DNA from: Halodurantibacterium daqingensis
GTDB taxonomy: Bacteria > Pseudomonadota > Alphaproteobacteria > Rhodobacterales > Rhodobacteraceae
Assembly: GCF_042666235.1 (NCBI RefSeq)
Contig: NZ_JBHTFQ010000001.1
Coordinates: 310,001-374,000, forward strand
DNA: 64,000 nt
Direction of reading: 5' to 3'
Below the pieces are notes generated by a model that saw only the letters and a list, made by a program, of their open reading frames with translations, had not been told where the DNA came from and did not search any database. Below, piece by piece: positions 55,254 through 64,000 of this stretch. Every line of letters begins with the position of its first letter. The stretch's first letter is position 1. The translations under genes and the position numbers were made by a program.

Positions 55254-55579
55254 CCCAGTAGAAACAGCAGCAGGTAGAGCGTTCCGGCCCCGCCTGTGAT
55301 CGCGACGATCACATTTCCGGTGAAATAGCCCAGACCCAGCGTTGCCACGGCCGCCATAAGCCGCGGCAGGTCGAGTGCGCCGCCTGTCGCGGCCGGCCAC
55401 AGCACGAGCGGGGCAACCAGTGCCGGCAGCACCGCGACGGCGGTATAGCGCAGGTGCCGCAAAACCCAGGGCGGCAGATCACGGTTGCCGATCATCCCGA
55501 GGAAGGAAAAGCGCAGCAGGAAGGTTCCCACGCCGAGCCCGACGATGATGAACCAGATCTCCAGGGTGCTGTAGTTCAT
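55250..55579 (-). CDS. azlD: AzlD-family branched-chain amino acid exporter subunit
   Basis: 109 residues with three or four hydrophobic helices, starting WFIIVGLGVGTFLLRFSF, typical of AzlD. It works with AzlC to export branched-chain amino acids or analogues. Its ATG overlaps the azlC stop by 4 nt; its stop is the CTAG shared with the Trm112-like gene. Confidence 0.92.
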   Translation of the reverse strand: MNYSTLEIWFIIVGLGVGTFLLRFSFLGMIGNRDLPPWVLRHLRYTAVAVLPALVAPLVLWPAATGGALDLPRLMAAVATLGLGYFTGNVIVAITGGAGTLYLLLFLLG

Positions 55580-56289
55580 TTCCGCCGCCGCTCTGTCCAG
55601 AGCTCAACCTGCGCACCTGTTGCCATCGCGCCCACTGCCGCCACCATCAGGCCAGCGTTGAAGGGCAAGCCCGCAAGCAGCAGCGCCAGCGTGATCGAAA
55701 CCAGTGCTGCCGCGATATGGGCGGGCGTCCGCAGCATCGGACCGATCATCGCGAGGAATGTGATCGGCACGGCAAAATCCAGCGCGAGCCCTTCGGGGAT
55801 GGCCTGTCCGACCGTTGCGCCGATCAGAGTGGCGAGATACCAGGGCAGGCAGGTAGGGGTGATCGCGCCCAGAAAGAAGGCGAACTTTTCGCTCAGCGGC
55901 CGCTGGGGGCGCAATTCGTATTCATTGGCGCTGACCGCATAGGCCTGATCGACAAGAAGATACGCCACCAGCGCGCGTTGCCACAACCGGGCACGGCCCA
56001 GATGCGGCGCGAGCGCAGCCGAATACATGGCCATCCGCATGTTGACGGCAAGGCCGGTGCCCAGAACGACAAGCGTGGGCGCGTTTTCCGTCATCAGTTG
56101 CAGCGCGGCGAACTGGGAGGCACCAGCGATCACCAGCACCGAAAAACCCATCACCTCGATCAGATTCAGGCCGGCTTCGGTGCCGACCACGCCGAACAGA
56201 AGTCCAAAAGGCCCCACGACAAGAACGAAAGGCGCGGCGCCCCGGAAACCCGAGAAGAAGGCGCGGCGCAAGGCGGGTGCGACAGCCAT
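55576..56289 (-). CDS. azlC: AzlC-family branched-chain amino acid exporter
   Basis: 237 residues with about six or seven helices. The family segments VLVVGPFGLLFGV, SQFAALQLM and MRMAMYSAALAPH are present. ATG at 56289, 2 nt after the preceding gene, so the run greA-hypothetical-azlC-azlD is one transcript. Confidence 0.93.
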   Translation of the reverse strand: MAVAPALRRAFFSGFRGAAPFVLVVGPFGLLFGVVGTEAGLNLIEVMGFSVLVIAGASQFAALQLMTENAPTLVVLGTGLAVNMRMAMYSAALAPHLGRARLWQRALVAYLLVDQAYAVSANEYELRPQRPLSEKFAFFLGAITPTCLPWYLATLIGATVGQAIPEGLALDFAVPITFLAMIGPMLRTPAHIAAALVSITLALLLAGLPFNAGLMVAAVGAMATGAQVELWTERRRK

Positions 56290-56291
56290 GA

Positions 56292-57236
56292 TCAATCGAA
56301 CGTGCCACTGGCCCGCCCCACGAGCATGAAAGCCCGGGCCGTGCGCGTTCCGGTAAAGTCGTAGATCTGCCGGTCCTCGGCGACCATCGCAAAATCTGTG
56401 AAGAGACGATCGAACATGCGCAGGAAGTGATGCGCCGCATCGCGGAACACCGGGTCCTGCCGCATCCGCATCGACACTGCTGCAAGGGGCTCGCGGTGAT
56501 GGATGCCTCCCACTGCTCCGACCGGACGGCCACGCTCGCCGGCCGCGAAACGTCGCCACAGGTCCGGATGGGCGCGATCAGGCACAAAATCGTCCATGTA
56601 AAGCCCGTCCTGCGCCAGAAGTGTCAGCACATCCTGTGCAGCGCGTACCAGCTTGGCGGTGCGGTGATCGGCAAGCGCCCGTTGCAGCGCCTCGATGCCT
56701 TCGTGGTCATCGGGGCCATCGGGAAAGTCGAGCGCGCGTGTCAGATCATCAAGGTCAAGCGTCGATCTCGGCGGATCCTCGGGAAGGTCGAAGCTGGGCT
56801 GGTCATGCAGGTCCCGGTCGGCTTCGGGCGCGACCTGCGGTTCGGGCGTACCCGCCTGCGCCGCCGCGCGCGTTGCGCTTCCGGCCGGTTCGTTGCGGGG
56901 ACGGGGCAGCGCCTGCTGCTGTGCGATCTGCGCGTGCCGCAGGGCGTCGATGGTGGCGCGAAGCTGTGCCGCCTCGCCGCGGATCTGTCGCAGGGATCGC
57001 GCGGTGGCGGCCGCGACCCAGATAAGCGCCAGCGGCACCACCACCAGGATGAAGCCAAGGGCGAACCCCGGAGCCGGCCTTTCCTCTGCGGCCGTGCCCC
57101 AGGTCACCGCAAGCACGATAAGCCAGAGCAGGCTCAGCCCGATCGCCACAAGGTCGGAGACGGCCAATCCCGCGCGCCTTTCCGGGCGCCGGAACATGCC
57201 GAGTTGCGGGCCGTCGTCCTGTTGAAGATCCGGCAT
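56292..57236 (-). CDS. membrane-anchored hypothetical protein
   Basis: 314 residues. Two N-terminal transmembrane helices (about 25-45 and 55-80), then a coiled-coil-like segment (SLRQIRGEAAQLRATIDALRHA), a Pro/Ala/acidic disordered linker (about 115-165), and a C-terminal helical domain of about 145 residues with TAKLVRAAQDVLTLLAQDGLYMDD and a late RMFDRLFTDFA. It looks like a conserved family protein of Rhodobacteraceae; no function is known to me. It lies 18 nt after greA. Confidence 0.75.
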   Translation of the reverse strand: MPDLQQDDGPQLGMFRRPERRAGLAVSDLVAIGLSLLWLIVLAVTWGTAAEERPAPGFALGFILVVVPLALIWVAAATARSLRQIRGEAAQLRATIDALRHAQIAQQQALPRPRNEPAGSATRAAAQAGTPEPQVAPEADRDLHDQPSFDLPEDPPRSTLDLDDLTRALDFPDGPDDHEGIEALQRALADHRTAKLVRAAQDVLTLLAQDGLYMDDFVPDRAHPDLWRRFAAGERGRPVGAVGGIHHREPLAAVSMRMRQDPVFRDAAHHFLRMFDRLFTDFAMVAEDRQIYDFTGTRTARAFMLVGRASGTFD

Positions 57237-57254
57237 CAGTCAGTCCCGCCTTGC

Positions 57255-57725
57255 TCAGACATAGCGAATGCGCAGCACCTCATAGCTGCGGTCGCCCCCC
57301 GGGGTCTTGACCTCGACACTGTCGCCTTCCTCCTTGCCGATCAGGGCCCGCGCCAGGGGCGAACGGATGTTCAGCAGGCCCTTCTCGATATCGGCCTCGG
57401 CCTCGCCGACGATCTGATAGGTTTTTTCCTCATCGGTATCTTCATCGACCAGGGTGACTGTGGCCCCGAACTTGATCGCGCCCGACAGGCGGGCCGGGTC
57501 GATGACCTCGGCAAGCGACAGCAGGCCTTCAAGCTCCTTGACCCGGCCTTCGATGAAGCTCTGACGTTCGCGGGCCGCGTGGTATTCGGCGTTTTCCGAA
57601 AGGTCCCCATGTTCGCGTGCCTCGGCGATCGCACGGATCACCGCCGGCCGTTCGACCGACTTGAGGGTCTTGAGTTCTTCTTCGAGCGCGGTATGCCCCG
57701 CCCGCGTCATCGGTATCTTTTCCAT
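57255..57725 (-). CDS. greA: transcription elongation factor GreA
   Basis: 156 residues. N-terminal coiled coil with the acidic tip: EHGDLSENAEYHAARERQ (in parts, about 37-54), and C-terminal FKBP-like domain ending VLRIRYV. It rescues backtracked RNA polymerase by stimulating transcript cleavage. First gene of the run to azlD. Confidence 0.97.
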   Translation of the reverse strand: MEKIPMTRAGHTALEEELKTLKSVERPAVIRAIAEAREHGDLSENAEYHAARERQSFIEGRVKELEGLLSLAEVIDPARLSGAIKFGATVTLVDEDTDEEKTYQIVGEAEADIEKGLLNIRSPLARALIGKEEGDSVEVKTPGGDRSYEVLRIRYV

Positions 57726-57980
57726 CGGCTCTTCTCGCTCGATATAACAAAGGTGCCGCAGTCCTCATGCGACACCCAGCCTCTTTCATAGCACCTGACC
57801 CGACGGGGCCTTGGATTGCAAGAGGGTGCGTTGCGAATCCTGACCCCATCCGCGCCATCGTGCCGGCGAAGGATGCAGCGTCACGATTGACCCTGTGTCG
57901 GGCATCAATATAACCGAGGACGGGTTCAGAACAGAAGATCGCAAGCCAGCCGCCCGCCGGGGCGGGCATAGGGGGTAGCC

Positions 57981-59633
57981 ATGACCGAAGTTGTGCGGGA
58001 ATCGATGGAATATGACGTGGTCATCGTCGGGGCGGGCCCGGCGGGCCTCTCGGCGGCGATCCGTCTCAAGCAGCTGGATGCCGATCTGTCGGTGGTCGTT
58101 CTCGAAAAGGGCTCTGAGGTTGGCGCGCATATCCTGTCGGGGGCCGTGCTGGACCCCTGCGGCCTTGATGCGCTGATCCCCGACTGGCGCGAGAGGGGCG
58201 CCCCGCTGAACGTGCCCGTGACCGAGGACAAGTTCTACCTTCTGGGCGAGGCGGGGCAGATCCGCATCCCGAACTGGCCGATGCCGCCCCTGATGAACAA
58301 CCACGGGAACTACATCGTCTCAATGGCGAATGTCTGCCGCTGGATGGCCGAACAGGCCGAGGCGCTTGGGGTCGAGATCTTCCCGGGCATGTCCGCCTCC
58401 GAACTGGTCTTCGGGCCGGCGGGCGAGGTTCTGGGCGTGGTGGCCGGCGAATTTGGGCGCGAGGCCGACGGCCGCCCCGGCCCCTCCTATGAACCGGGGA
58501 TGGAGTTGCGCGGCAAATATGTGCTGCTGGGGGAAGGCGTGCGGGGATCGCTGTCCAAGCAGGTGATCGCGCGCTACGGCCTTTCGGACGGGAAAGAGCC
58601 GCAGAAATACGGTCTCGGCATGAAAGAGATCTGGGAGATCGACCCCGAAAAGCACCGCGCCGGCACCGTTGTTCACACGATGGGCTGGCCGTTGGGCGGC
58701 AATGCCGGTGGCGGGGCGTTCATCTATCACGCCGAGGGCAACCAGCTGCATATCGGTTTCGTGGTCCATCTGAACTACGAGAACCCCTATCTTTACCCCT
58801 ATATGGAGTTCCAGCGCTTCAAGCATCACCCGGCGGTGGCGCCGCTTCTGGAAGGCGGCAAGCGCGTGGCCTATGGTGCGCGCGCGATCAGCGAGGGCGG
58901 CTGGCAATCCATTCCCAAGGTGGTCTTCCCCGGCGGCGCGCTGCTGGGCTGTTCGGCCGGGCTGGTCAACGTGCCGCGCATCAAGGGCAACCACAATGCG
59001 ATGCTGTCGGGCAAGGCGGCGGCCGAGGCCGCGCATGCCGCCATCACCGCCGGTCGGGCCTCGGACGAGCTGACGGACTACGAGACCGATCTGCGCTCGG
59101 GTCCCGTGGCGAAGGATCTGAAGCGGGTGCGCAACGTCAAGCCGCTCTGGTCGAAATATGGCCTTACCGGATCGCTTGCGCTGGGCGGCTTCGACATGTG
59201 GGTTGCCAACCTTTTCGGCATGAACCCGCTGGGCACGCAGAAGCACGGTAAAAGCGACGCCGCCGCGACTGGTCTGGCCGCAGATCACAAGCCGATCGTC
59301 TATCCCAAGCCCGATGGCGTACTGTCCTTCGACCGGCTGACCAACGTTGCCTTCAGCTTCACCAACCATGAGGAAAGCCAGCCCTGCCATCTGCAGTTGC
59401 GTGACCCGACGATTCCGATCGCGGTCAACCTGCCGAAATACGCCGAGCCGGCGCAGCGATACTGCCCCGCGGGAGTCTATGAGGTGGTGCAGGAGGACGG
59501 AAAGGATCCGCGCTTCGTGATCAACTTCCAGAACTGCGTCCATTGCAAGACCTGCGATATCAAGGATCCATCGCAGAACATCAATTGGGTAACCCCCCAG
59601 GGCGGCGACGGGCCAAACTACCCCAATACATGA
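57981..59633 (+). CDS. electron-transfer flavoprotein-ubiquinone oxidoreductase
   Basis: 550 residues, inner-membrane-associated. FAD loop GAGPAGLSAAI (about 17-27), ubiquinone-binding central region with GGNAGGGAFIYH, and a C-terminal 4Fe-4S segment with cysteines in CPAGVYE and CVHCKTCDIK. It passes electrons from fatty acid and amino acid dehydrogenases via ETF to ubiquinone. ETF genes are not in this window. Confidence 0.97.
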   Translation: MTEVVRESMEYDVVIVGAGPAGLSAAIRLKQLDADLSVVVLEKGSEVGAHILSGAVLDPCGLDALIPDWRERGAPLNVPVTEDKFYLLGEAGQIRIPNWPMPPLMNNHGNYIVSMANVCRWMAEQAEALGVEIFPGMSASELVFGPAGEVLGVVAGEFGREADGRPGPSYEPGMELRGKYVLLGEGVRGSLSKQVIARYGLSDGKEPQKYGLGMKEIWEIDPEKHRAGTVVHTMGWPLGGNAGGGAFIYHAEGNQLHIGFVVHLNYENPYLYPYMEFQRFKHHPAVAPLLEGGKRVAYGARAISEGGWQSIPKVVFPGGALLGCSAGLVNVPRIKGNHNAMLSGKAAAEAAHAAITAGRASDELTDYETDLRSGPVAKDLKRVRNVKPLWSKYGLTGSLALGGFDMWVANLFGMNPLGTQKHGKSDAAATGLAADHKPIVYPKPDGVLSFDRLTNVAFSFTNHEESQPCHLQLRDPTIPIAVNLPKYAEPAQRYCPAGVYEVVQEDGKDPRFVINFQNCVHCKTCDIKDPSQNINWVTPQGGDGPNYPNT

Positions 59634-59730
59634 CATTTCCGCGAGCGGGGCTCTGGGCGCGGCGGGCGCATTGCCTTGCAGTGACCGGCGCACTAGGCTT
59701 TTTCGGAAGTTCAGCAAACGGGGCGGAAGG

Positions 59731-61434
59731 ATGACATCTCGACCGAGACTTGCTGCCTGGGCACTGGCGGCGATCGTGGCGGGCACGGCCCCGGGATGGG
59801 CGCAGGACCAGAGCCTTCCCGGCGCCTATCTGGCGGGGCGACAGGCGCTGATGGCCAATGATTTTGCTGCCGCCGCACCTTTCCTCGCCACTGCGGTGGC
59901 CCGCGATCCGGATTCGGCGTTGCTGAGGGAAAGCCTGCTTCTTGCGCAGGTCGCGCTGGGACGGGTCGGGGCGGCGCTGCCGGTCGCGCGCCAGATGATG
60001 GCTGCGGGCCAGCCCAGTGCAGTGGCGCAGATCGTGATCCTCGCCGATCAGCTTGACCGCGGCGCATGGGCCGAGATTGCCGCGGATCAGCCGGGCCGCG
60101 ACACCGGCGCGCTGGTCGATGGGCTGGTCGCGGCCTGGACACAGGTCGGCCTTGGGCGAATGTCCGAGGCGCTGTCCGAATTCGATGCGCTGGCGCAGGC
60201 TCAGGGTCTTGGCGCGATCGCGCGCTATCACAAGGCACTAGCGCTTGCCTCGGTCGGGGATTTCGGCGGGGCCGAGGCGCTTCTGGCAGAACAGGCGGCA
60301 AGCGGTCTGGGCATGACCCGGCGCGGTGTCCGCGCTCATGTCGAGGTTCTGTCACAACTGGACCGTCATGAGGACGCGCTGGAGTTGATTGACGGGGTGC
60401 TGGCGACGGGCGGCGATCCGGTGCTTGCGGCGCTGCGCGATCGTGTCCTGGCGGGCGAGCCGCTACCCTTCAGCCTGGTGCAGGATCCGGCAGATGGTGT
60501 GGCCGAGGTCTTCTTTACGGTCGCCATGGCGCTTGCCCCCGAGGCGGGGGACACGATCGCGCTGGTCTATTCGCGGATCGCGGAACATGTCCGTCCGGAT
60601 CACGTCGATGCGCGGCTGCTGACGGCGGCGTTGCTTGAGGATCTGCGGCAATACGATCTTGCCACGGCCGCCTATAACGAGATTCCACGCAGTGATCCCG
60701 CCTTTCATGCCGCCGAACTGGGGCGCGCCGATGCGCTCTACCATGGCGGCCGCATCGATGCCGCGATCGAGGCGCTGGAGCAGCTTGCCCGGAGCCACGC
60801 GGATCTGCCCGTGGTCCATACCGCGCTTGGCGACATGCTGCGTCGCGAGGAGCGGTTTGATGCCGCTTCCCGGGCCTATGACCGGGCGATCGCATTGATC
60901 GAGACGCCGGGCGAGCAGCATTGGGCGCTGTTTTACAGCCGCGGCATCGCGCACGAGCGTGAAAAGCGTTGGCCGCAGGCCGAGGCCGACTTCCGCAAGG
61001 CCCTGGAATTGCGTCCCGGCCAGCCGCTGGTGCTGAATTATCTTGGCTATTCCTATGTGGAGCGTAACGAGAACCTGGACGAGGCACTTGCGATGATCGA
61101 AGAAGCCGTCGCGGCCCGGCCCGACGATGGCTATATCACCGACAGCCTCGGCTGGGTGCTTTACAGGCTGGGGCGGTATGACGAGGCGGTTGGCCATATG
61201 GAGCGCGCAGCCGAATTGATGGCCACCGATCCGATCATCAACGACCATCTCGGCGATGTGTACTGGGCCGTGGGGCGCCGGCTCGAGGCCCAGTTCCAGT
61301 GGCGCCGCGCCCTGTCGTTCAATCCCGAGCCCGAGGATGAACACCGCATCCGCCGCAAGCTCGAGGTCGGGCTGGATGCGGTGCTGGCGGAAGAGGGCGC
61401 GCCGCCGCTTCGGGTCACGCTGAATGGAAACTGA
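59731..61434 (+). CDS. secreted TPR-repeat protein
   Basis: 567 residues. Signal peptide ends near GWA-QDQS (about 24). The rest is TPR-like helical repeats; the clearest are in the last third (ALFYSRGIAHEREKRWPQAEADF, LNYLGYSYVERNENLDEAL, DSLGWVLYRLGRYDEAV). A periplasmic scaffold for envelope complexes is likely. Its end overlaps ispE by 11 nt. Confidence 0.88.
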   Translation: MTSRPRLAAWALAAIVAGTAPGWAQDQSLPGAYLAGRQALMANDFAAAAPFLATAVARDPDSALLRESLLLAQVALGRVGAALPVARQMMAAGQPSAVAQIVILADQLDRGAWAEIAADQPGRDTGALVDGLVAAWTQVGLGRMSEALSEFDALAQAQGLGAIARYHKALALASVGDFGGAEALLAEQAASGLGMTRRGVRAHVEVLSQLDRHEDALELIDGVLATGGDPVLAALRDRVLAGEPLPFSLVQDPADGVAEVFFTVAMALAPEAGDTIALVYSRIAEHVRPDHVDARLLTAALLEDLRQYDLATAAYNEIPRSDPAFHAAELGRADALYHGGRIDAAIEALEQLARSHADLPVVHTALGDMLRREERFDAASRAYDRAIALIETPGEQHWALFYSRGIAHEREKRWPQAEADFRKALELRPGQPLVLNYLGYSYVERNENLDEALAMIEEAVAARPDDGYITDSLGWVLYRLGRYDEAVGHMERAAELMATDPIINDHLGDVYWAVGRRLEAQFQWRRALSFNPEPEDEHRIRRKLEVGLDAVLAEEGAPPLRVTLNGN

Positions 61435-62263
61435 CGGCTTCGCCCCGGCGAAGATCAACCTCTGCCTGCATGTGATCGGTCAGCGGCCCGACGGCTATCA
61501 TCTTCTGGATAGTCTGGTGGTTTTCGCCGATATCGGCGACCGCTTGCAGGCCGCGCCCTCCGAAACGATGACGCTTGATCTGGCGGGTCCGTTCGGCGCT
61601 GACATACCCGCCGGCGAGGACAATCTGGTGATGCGCGCCGCGCGGGCCATGGATGCGGTGCCGATGCGGATCACGCTTGAAAAGCACTTGCCGCCGGCAT
61701 CGGGCATCGGCGGCGGATCTTCAGATGCTGCGGCGACGCTGCGACTGCTGGCGCGTCTGACGGGGCGTGCCTTGCCCAAGCCCGAACAGGTGCTGGCCCT
61801 CGGGGCAGATGTGCCCGCCTGCCTTCTGGCCGCGCCGCTGCGCCTTCAGGGGATCGGAGAGCGGCTGGAACCGCTGCGCCTCGGGCCGCCGGTCTGGGCG
61901 GTTCTGGCAAACCCGCGGGCCGAGGTTTCGACCCCGGCGGTGTTCCGCGCTCTGACGCGGAAGGACAACCGGCCGATGCCGCCCCGGATTCCGGCCTTTG
62001 CCGATGCAAGGGCACTGGCGCTGTGGCTTGCCGATCAGCGCAACGATCTCGAGGCACCGGCCATTGCCGTCTTGCCGTCCATCGCGGCGGTTCTTTCCGC
62101 CTTGTCGGCCACAGGGCAGTGCCTTCTGGCGCGGATGTCCGGCTCCGGGGCGACCTGTTTCGGGATCTATCCGGATGAGGCCGCTGCGCGGGAAGCGGAA
62201 GCAGACCTGCGTGCGCAACGGCCCGGCTGGTGGATCGCGGCCTGTCGGTTTGCCCTCAGTTGA
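61424..62263 (+). CDS. ispE: 4-diphosphocytidyl-2-C-methyl-D-erythritol kinase
   Basis: MEP-pathway GHMP kinase. 279 residues. FAPAKINLCLHV (about 5-16), the ATP loop PPASGIGGGSSDAAATL (about 87-103) and C-terminal MSGSGATCFGIY are present. It is next to a convergent polyprenyl synthase, so two isoprenoid steps lie together. Overlap with that gene is 8 nt. Confidence 0.97.
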   Translation: METDGFAPAKINLCLHVIGQRPDGYHLLDSLVVFADIGDRLQAAPSETMTLDLAGPFGADIPAGEDNLVMRAARAMDAVPMRITLEKHLPPASGIGGGSSDAAATLRLLARLTGRALPKPEQVLALGADVPACLLAAPLRLQGIGERLEPLRLGPPVWAVLANPRAEVSTPAVFRALTRKDNRPMPPRIPAFADARALALWLADQRNDLEAPAIAVLPSIAAVLSALSATGQCLLARMSGSGATCFGIYPDEAAAREAEADLRAQRPGWWIAACRFALS

Positions 62264-63269
62264 TGCGTGCCACGACGTAATCTGCCAGATCGACCAGCAT
62301 CGCCCGCAAGGGATGATCCGGCAGCGGTGCCAGTGCGTCTTTCGCGCGGGCCGCCCAGGCCATGGCCTCGGCCCGTGTTTCGTCCAGTGCCGCATGGCGG
62401 GCAAGCAGGGACATGGCGTGCTCCAGATCGCCGTCGCGCTGATCGCCCTTCTCGATGACGCGGACCCAGAAGGCCCGTTCCGTATCATCGGCCCTGGCCA
62501 CCGCCTTGATCAGCGGCAGCGTCAGCTTGCGTTCGCGGAAATCATCACCGATGTTCTTGCCCGTCGCATCGGCACTGCCGGCGTAATCCAGCAGGTCATC
62601 GACGATCTGGAAGCTGATGCCCAGCGCATCGCCATAGGTGTGCAAGGCGCTGACCACAGCCTCGTCCGCACCCGCGATCACGCCGCCTGCCTCGGTTGCG
62701 GCTGAAAACAGCGCCGCCGTCTTGCCGCGCACCACCTTGAGGTAGATCGCCTCGTCCGTCGCCAGATCCTGCGCCGCGGTCAGTTGCAGAACCTCGCCTT
62801 CCGAAATCGTGGCGCTGGCATTGGCCAGAATGTCCAGAACGCGCAATGAGCCGGTTTCAACCATCAGCTGGAACGACCGGGCAAAGAGGTAATCGCCCAC
62901 AAGCACGCTCGACTTGTTGTCCCACAGCAGGTTCGCGGTGGGCCGCCCGCGCCGACGTTCGCTTTCATCCACGACATCGTCATGCAGAAGCGTTGCCGTG
63001 TGAATGAATTCGACCGTGGCCGCCAGATGCACGTGATAGGGCCCGCCATAACCACAAAGCCGCGCTGCGGCCAGGGTCAGCATCGGGCGCAGGCGTTTGC
63101 CGCCGGCCTCGACCAGATGCGCGGTCACTTCCGGAATGCGCGGCGCATGTTCCGAGGCCATGCGGGCACGGATGAGGGTATCCACCGCCACGAGGTCATC
63201 CGCCAGGAAGCTGGCCAGACGCTCATGCGGTTTCGCGGCCGGGGTCTGCGCTGCGGTATCCAAACTCAT
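62256..63269 (-). CDS. long-chain polyprenyl diphosphate synthase (ubiquinone side chain)
   Basis: 337-residue trans-prenyltransferase, IspB/DdsA type. First aspartate-rich motif DDVVD (97-101) and second FQIVDDLLDYAG near 220-230. It makes the octa- or decaprenyl tail of ubiquinone; chain length is not readable with certainty. Start ATG 63269; a longer frame upstream overlaps the DUF2007 gene on the other strand and is rejected. Confidence 0.94.
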   Translation of the reverse strand: MSLDTAAQTPAAKPHERLASFLADDLVAVDTLIRARMASEHAPRIPEVTAHLVEAGGKRLRPMLTLAAARLCGYGGPYHVHLAATVEFIHTATLLHDDVVDESERRRGRPTANLLWDNKSSVLVGDYLFARSFQLMVETGSLRVLDILANASATISEGEVLQLTAAQDLATDEAIYLKVVRGKTAALFSAATEAGGVIAGADEAVVSALHTYGDALGISFQIVDDLLDYAGSADATGKNIGDDFRERKLTLPLIKAVARADDTERAFWVRVIEKGDQRDGDLEHAMSLLARHAALDETRAEAMAWAARAKDALAPLPDHPLRAMLVDLADYVVARIN

Positions 63270-63323
63270 GCCTGTTCCGTTACCTGTCTCGACAAAAGGA
63301 GCGGTTCGTTCATAGTGTCGGGC

Positions 63324-63536
63324 ATGAAGGAACTTCTGCGCACCAACGACCCGACAGTGATCGCCTTTGCCACAGCGATCCTCGAGGGCGAGGATATAAC
63401 CGTCTTTGCAATGGACGTCCACATGAGCGTTCTCGAGGGATCGATCGGTATCCTGCCCCGGCGGCTGATGGTACGTGACCAGGATCACTTCCGCGCCCGT
63501 TCGATTCTGGCCGATCATGACATCATCCCCGCCTGA
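63324..63536 (+). CDS. DUF2007 protein
   Basis: 70 residues, beginning MKELLRTNDPTVIAFATAIL and ending in an ARSILADHDIIPA segment. A putative signal-transducing PII-like small domain; function unknown. Its 3' end overlaps the next gene by 20 nt. Confidence 0.88.
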   Translation: MKELLRTNDPTVIAFATAILEGEDITVFAMDVHMSVLEGSIGILPRRLMVRDQDHFRARSILADHDIIPA

Positions 63537-64000
63537 GGAACTTTTTCCGTCCGAGGACCTGACGCTTGACGCCTTCCTGGGCGGCAGGGTGCGGGCGTTC
63601 CAGCCCAGACGGGGATATCGCGCGGCAATGGATCCGGTGCTGCTGGCGGCCGCGGTCCCGGCGCGGCCGGGGCAAGAGCTTCTTGAACTGGGGTGCGGAG
63701 CGGGGGTCGCAAGCCTCTGTCTTGCCAGCAGGGTGCCAGGCCTATCGTTGACAGGAGTCGAGCGGCAGCCGGCTTATGCCGATCTTGCGCGGCGAAATGC
63801 CGCGGAGAACGGGGCCCCCCTGACGGTGGTCTGCGCCGATCTGCAGATGCTTCCCTCCGATCTGCGGGACCGCAGCTTTGATCACGTTCTGGCCAACCCG
63901 CCTTATTATCCTGCCGCAGCCGGCACCCCGGCCCGGGATGCCGGGCGCGAGGCGGCACTGCGCGAGGAAACGCCGCTGAAGCTCTGGACGTCATGCGCCC
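63517..64000 (+). CDS. TrmN6-like tRNA adenine N6-methyltransferase, C-terminus cut by window edge
   Basis: The first 161 residues are visible. AdoMet loop ELLELGCGAGVASLCL (about 46-61) and catalytic NPPYYPA (about 127-133) identify an N6-adenine methyltransferase of the tRNA1(Val) A37 (TrmN6/YfiC) type. The N-terminus contains RVRAFQPRRGYRAAMDPVLLAAA, typical of the family (cited in parts). ATG 63517 lies inside the DUF2007 gene; translation is likely coupled. Confidence 0.92.
   Translation, partial: MTSSPPEELFPSEDLTLDAFLGGRVRAFQPRRGYRAAMDPVLLAAAVPARPGQELLELGCGAGVASLCLASRVPGLSLTGVERQPAYADLARRNAAENGAPLTVVCADLQMLPSDLRDRSFDHVLANPPYYPAAAGTPARDAGREAALREETPLKLWTSCA

Overview
The window reads as ordinary chromosome of a GC-rich alphaproteobacterium, most likely family Rhodobacteraceae/Paracoccaceae. 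The signs are CcrM (GANTC methylase), DUF721/DciA, an OmpR-type regulator of the CenR kind, DUF2125, DUF3576, DUF4170 and DUF2007 proteins, an IalB-like secreted protein, a Kdo/lipid A gene block, and leuS-lptE-holA in that order. The genus cannot be settled by eye. One tRNA gene, tRNA-Arg(ACG), is present. No rRNA, CRISPR array or intact insertion sequence was seen.

Layout. 1-6.6 kb: a GGDEF/EAL protein cut by the left edge; the minus-strand run rpmH-rnpA-yidD-ttcA; a plus-strand run of a TVP38/DedA-type membrane protein, an FAD disulfide-type oxidoreductase and an orphan histidine kinase. 6.6-9.35 kb: tRNA-Arg followed by a decayed integrated element: a large serine recombinase broken by two single-base deletions and a 29-bp tandem duplication, two small proteins, then gene-free sequence. 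9.4-21.9 kb: serC-serA facing serB, a TSUP permease, L-asparaginase II, an IalB-like protein, rlmN, a membrane protein with a C-terminal winged helix plus a secreted neighbour, rnhB, ccrM and an AlkB-type alkane monooxygenase.

22-36.5 kb: gloA, mutY, DUF721, a DsbA-like protein, a CaiB-type CoA-transferase, the minus-strand block tldD/pmbA-cysQ-DUF4170-waaA-lpxK, a DUF2125 protein, an SDR plus crotonase-fold pair, an HNH protein, a TIGR03862-type flavoprotein and a luciferase-like oxidoreductase. 36.6-37.3 kb: remnant of a clpP copy. 37.3-47.6 kb: leuS-lptE-holA, a DUF3576 lipoprotein, a porin, a YggS-type PLP protein, ribA with an L,D-transpeptidase, the OmpR-type regulator and xthA.

47.8-64 kb: an exopolysaccharide-type block (FlaA1/CapD-like epimerase, YjbH, YjbF and a YjbE-like small protein), then a thioredoxin-TPR co-chaperone, a Lon-N-domain protein, a Trm112-like protein, greA-azlC-azlD, ETF-ubiquinone oxidoreductase, a TPR lipoprotein-type protein, ispE, a polyprenyl diphosphate synthase, a DUF2007 protein and the start of a TrmN6-like methyltransferase cut by the right edge.

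Gene packing is very tight. At least seven tail-to-tail pairs overlap, and four of them end on one shared CTAG that is a TAG stop on both strands. No complete new defence or mobile system was found. The best leads are the decayed recombinase island with its two small proteins, the repeat structure in front of ccrM, the membrane-anchored winged-helix protein, and several enzymes that lack expected catalytic residues.
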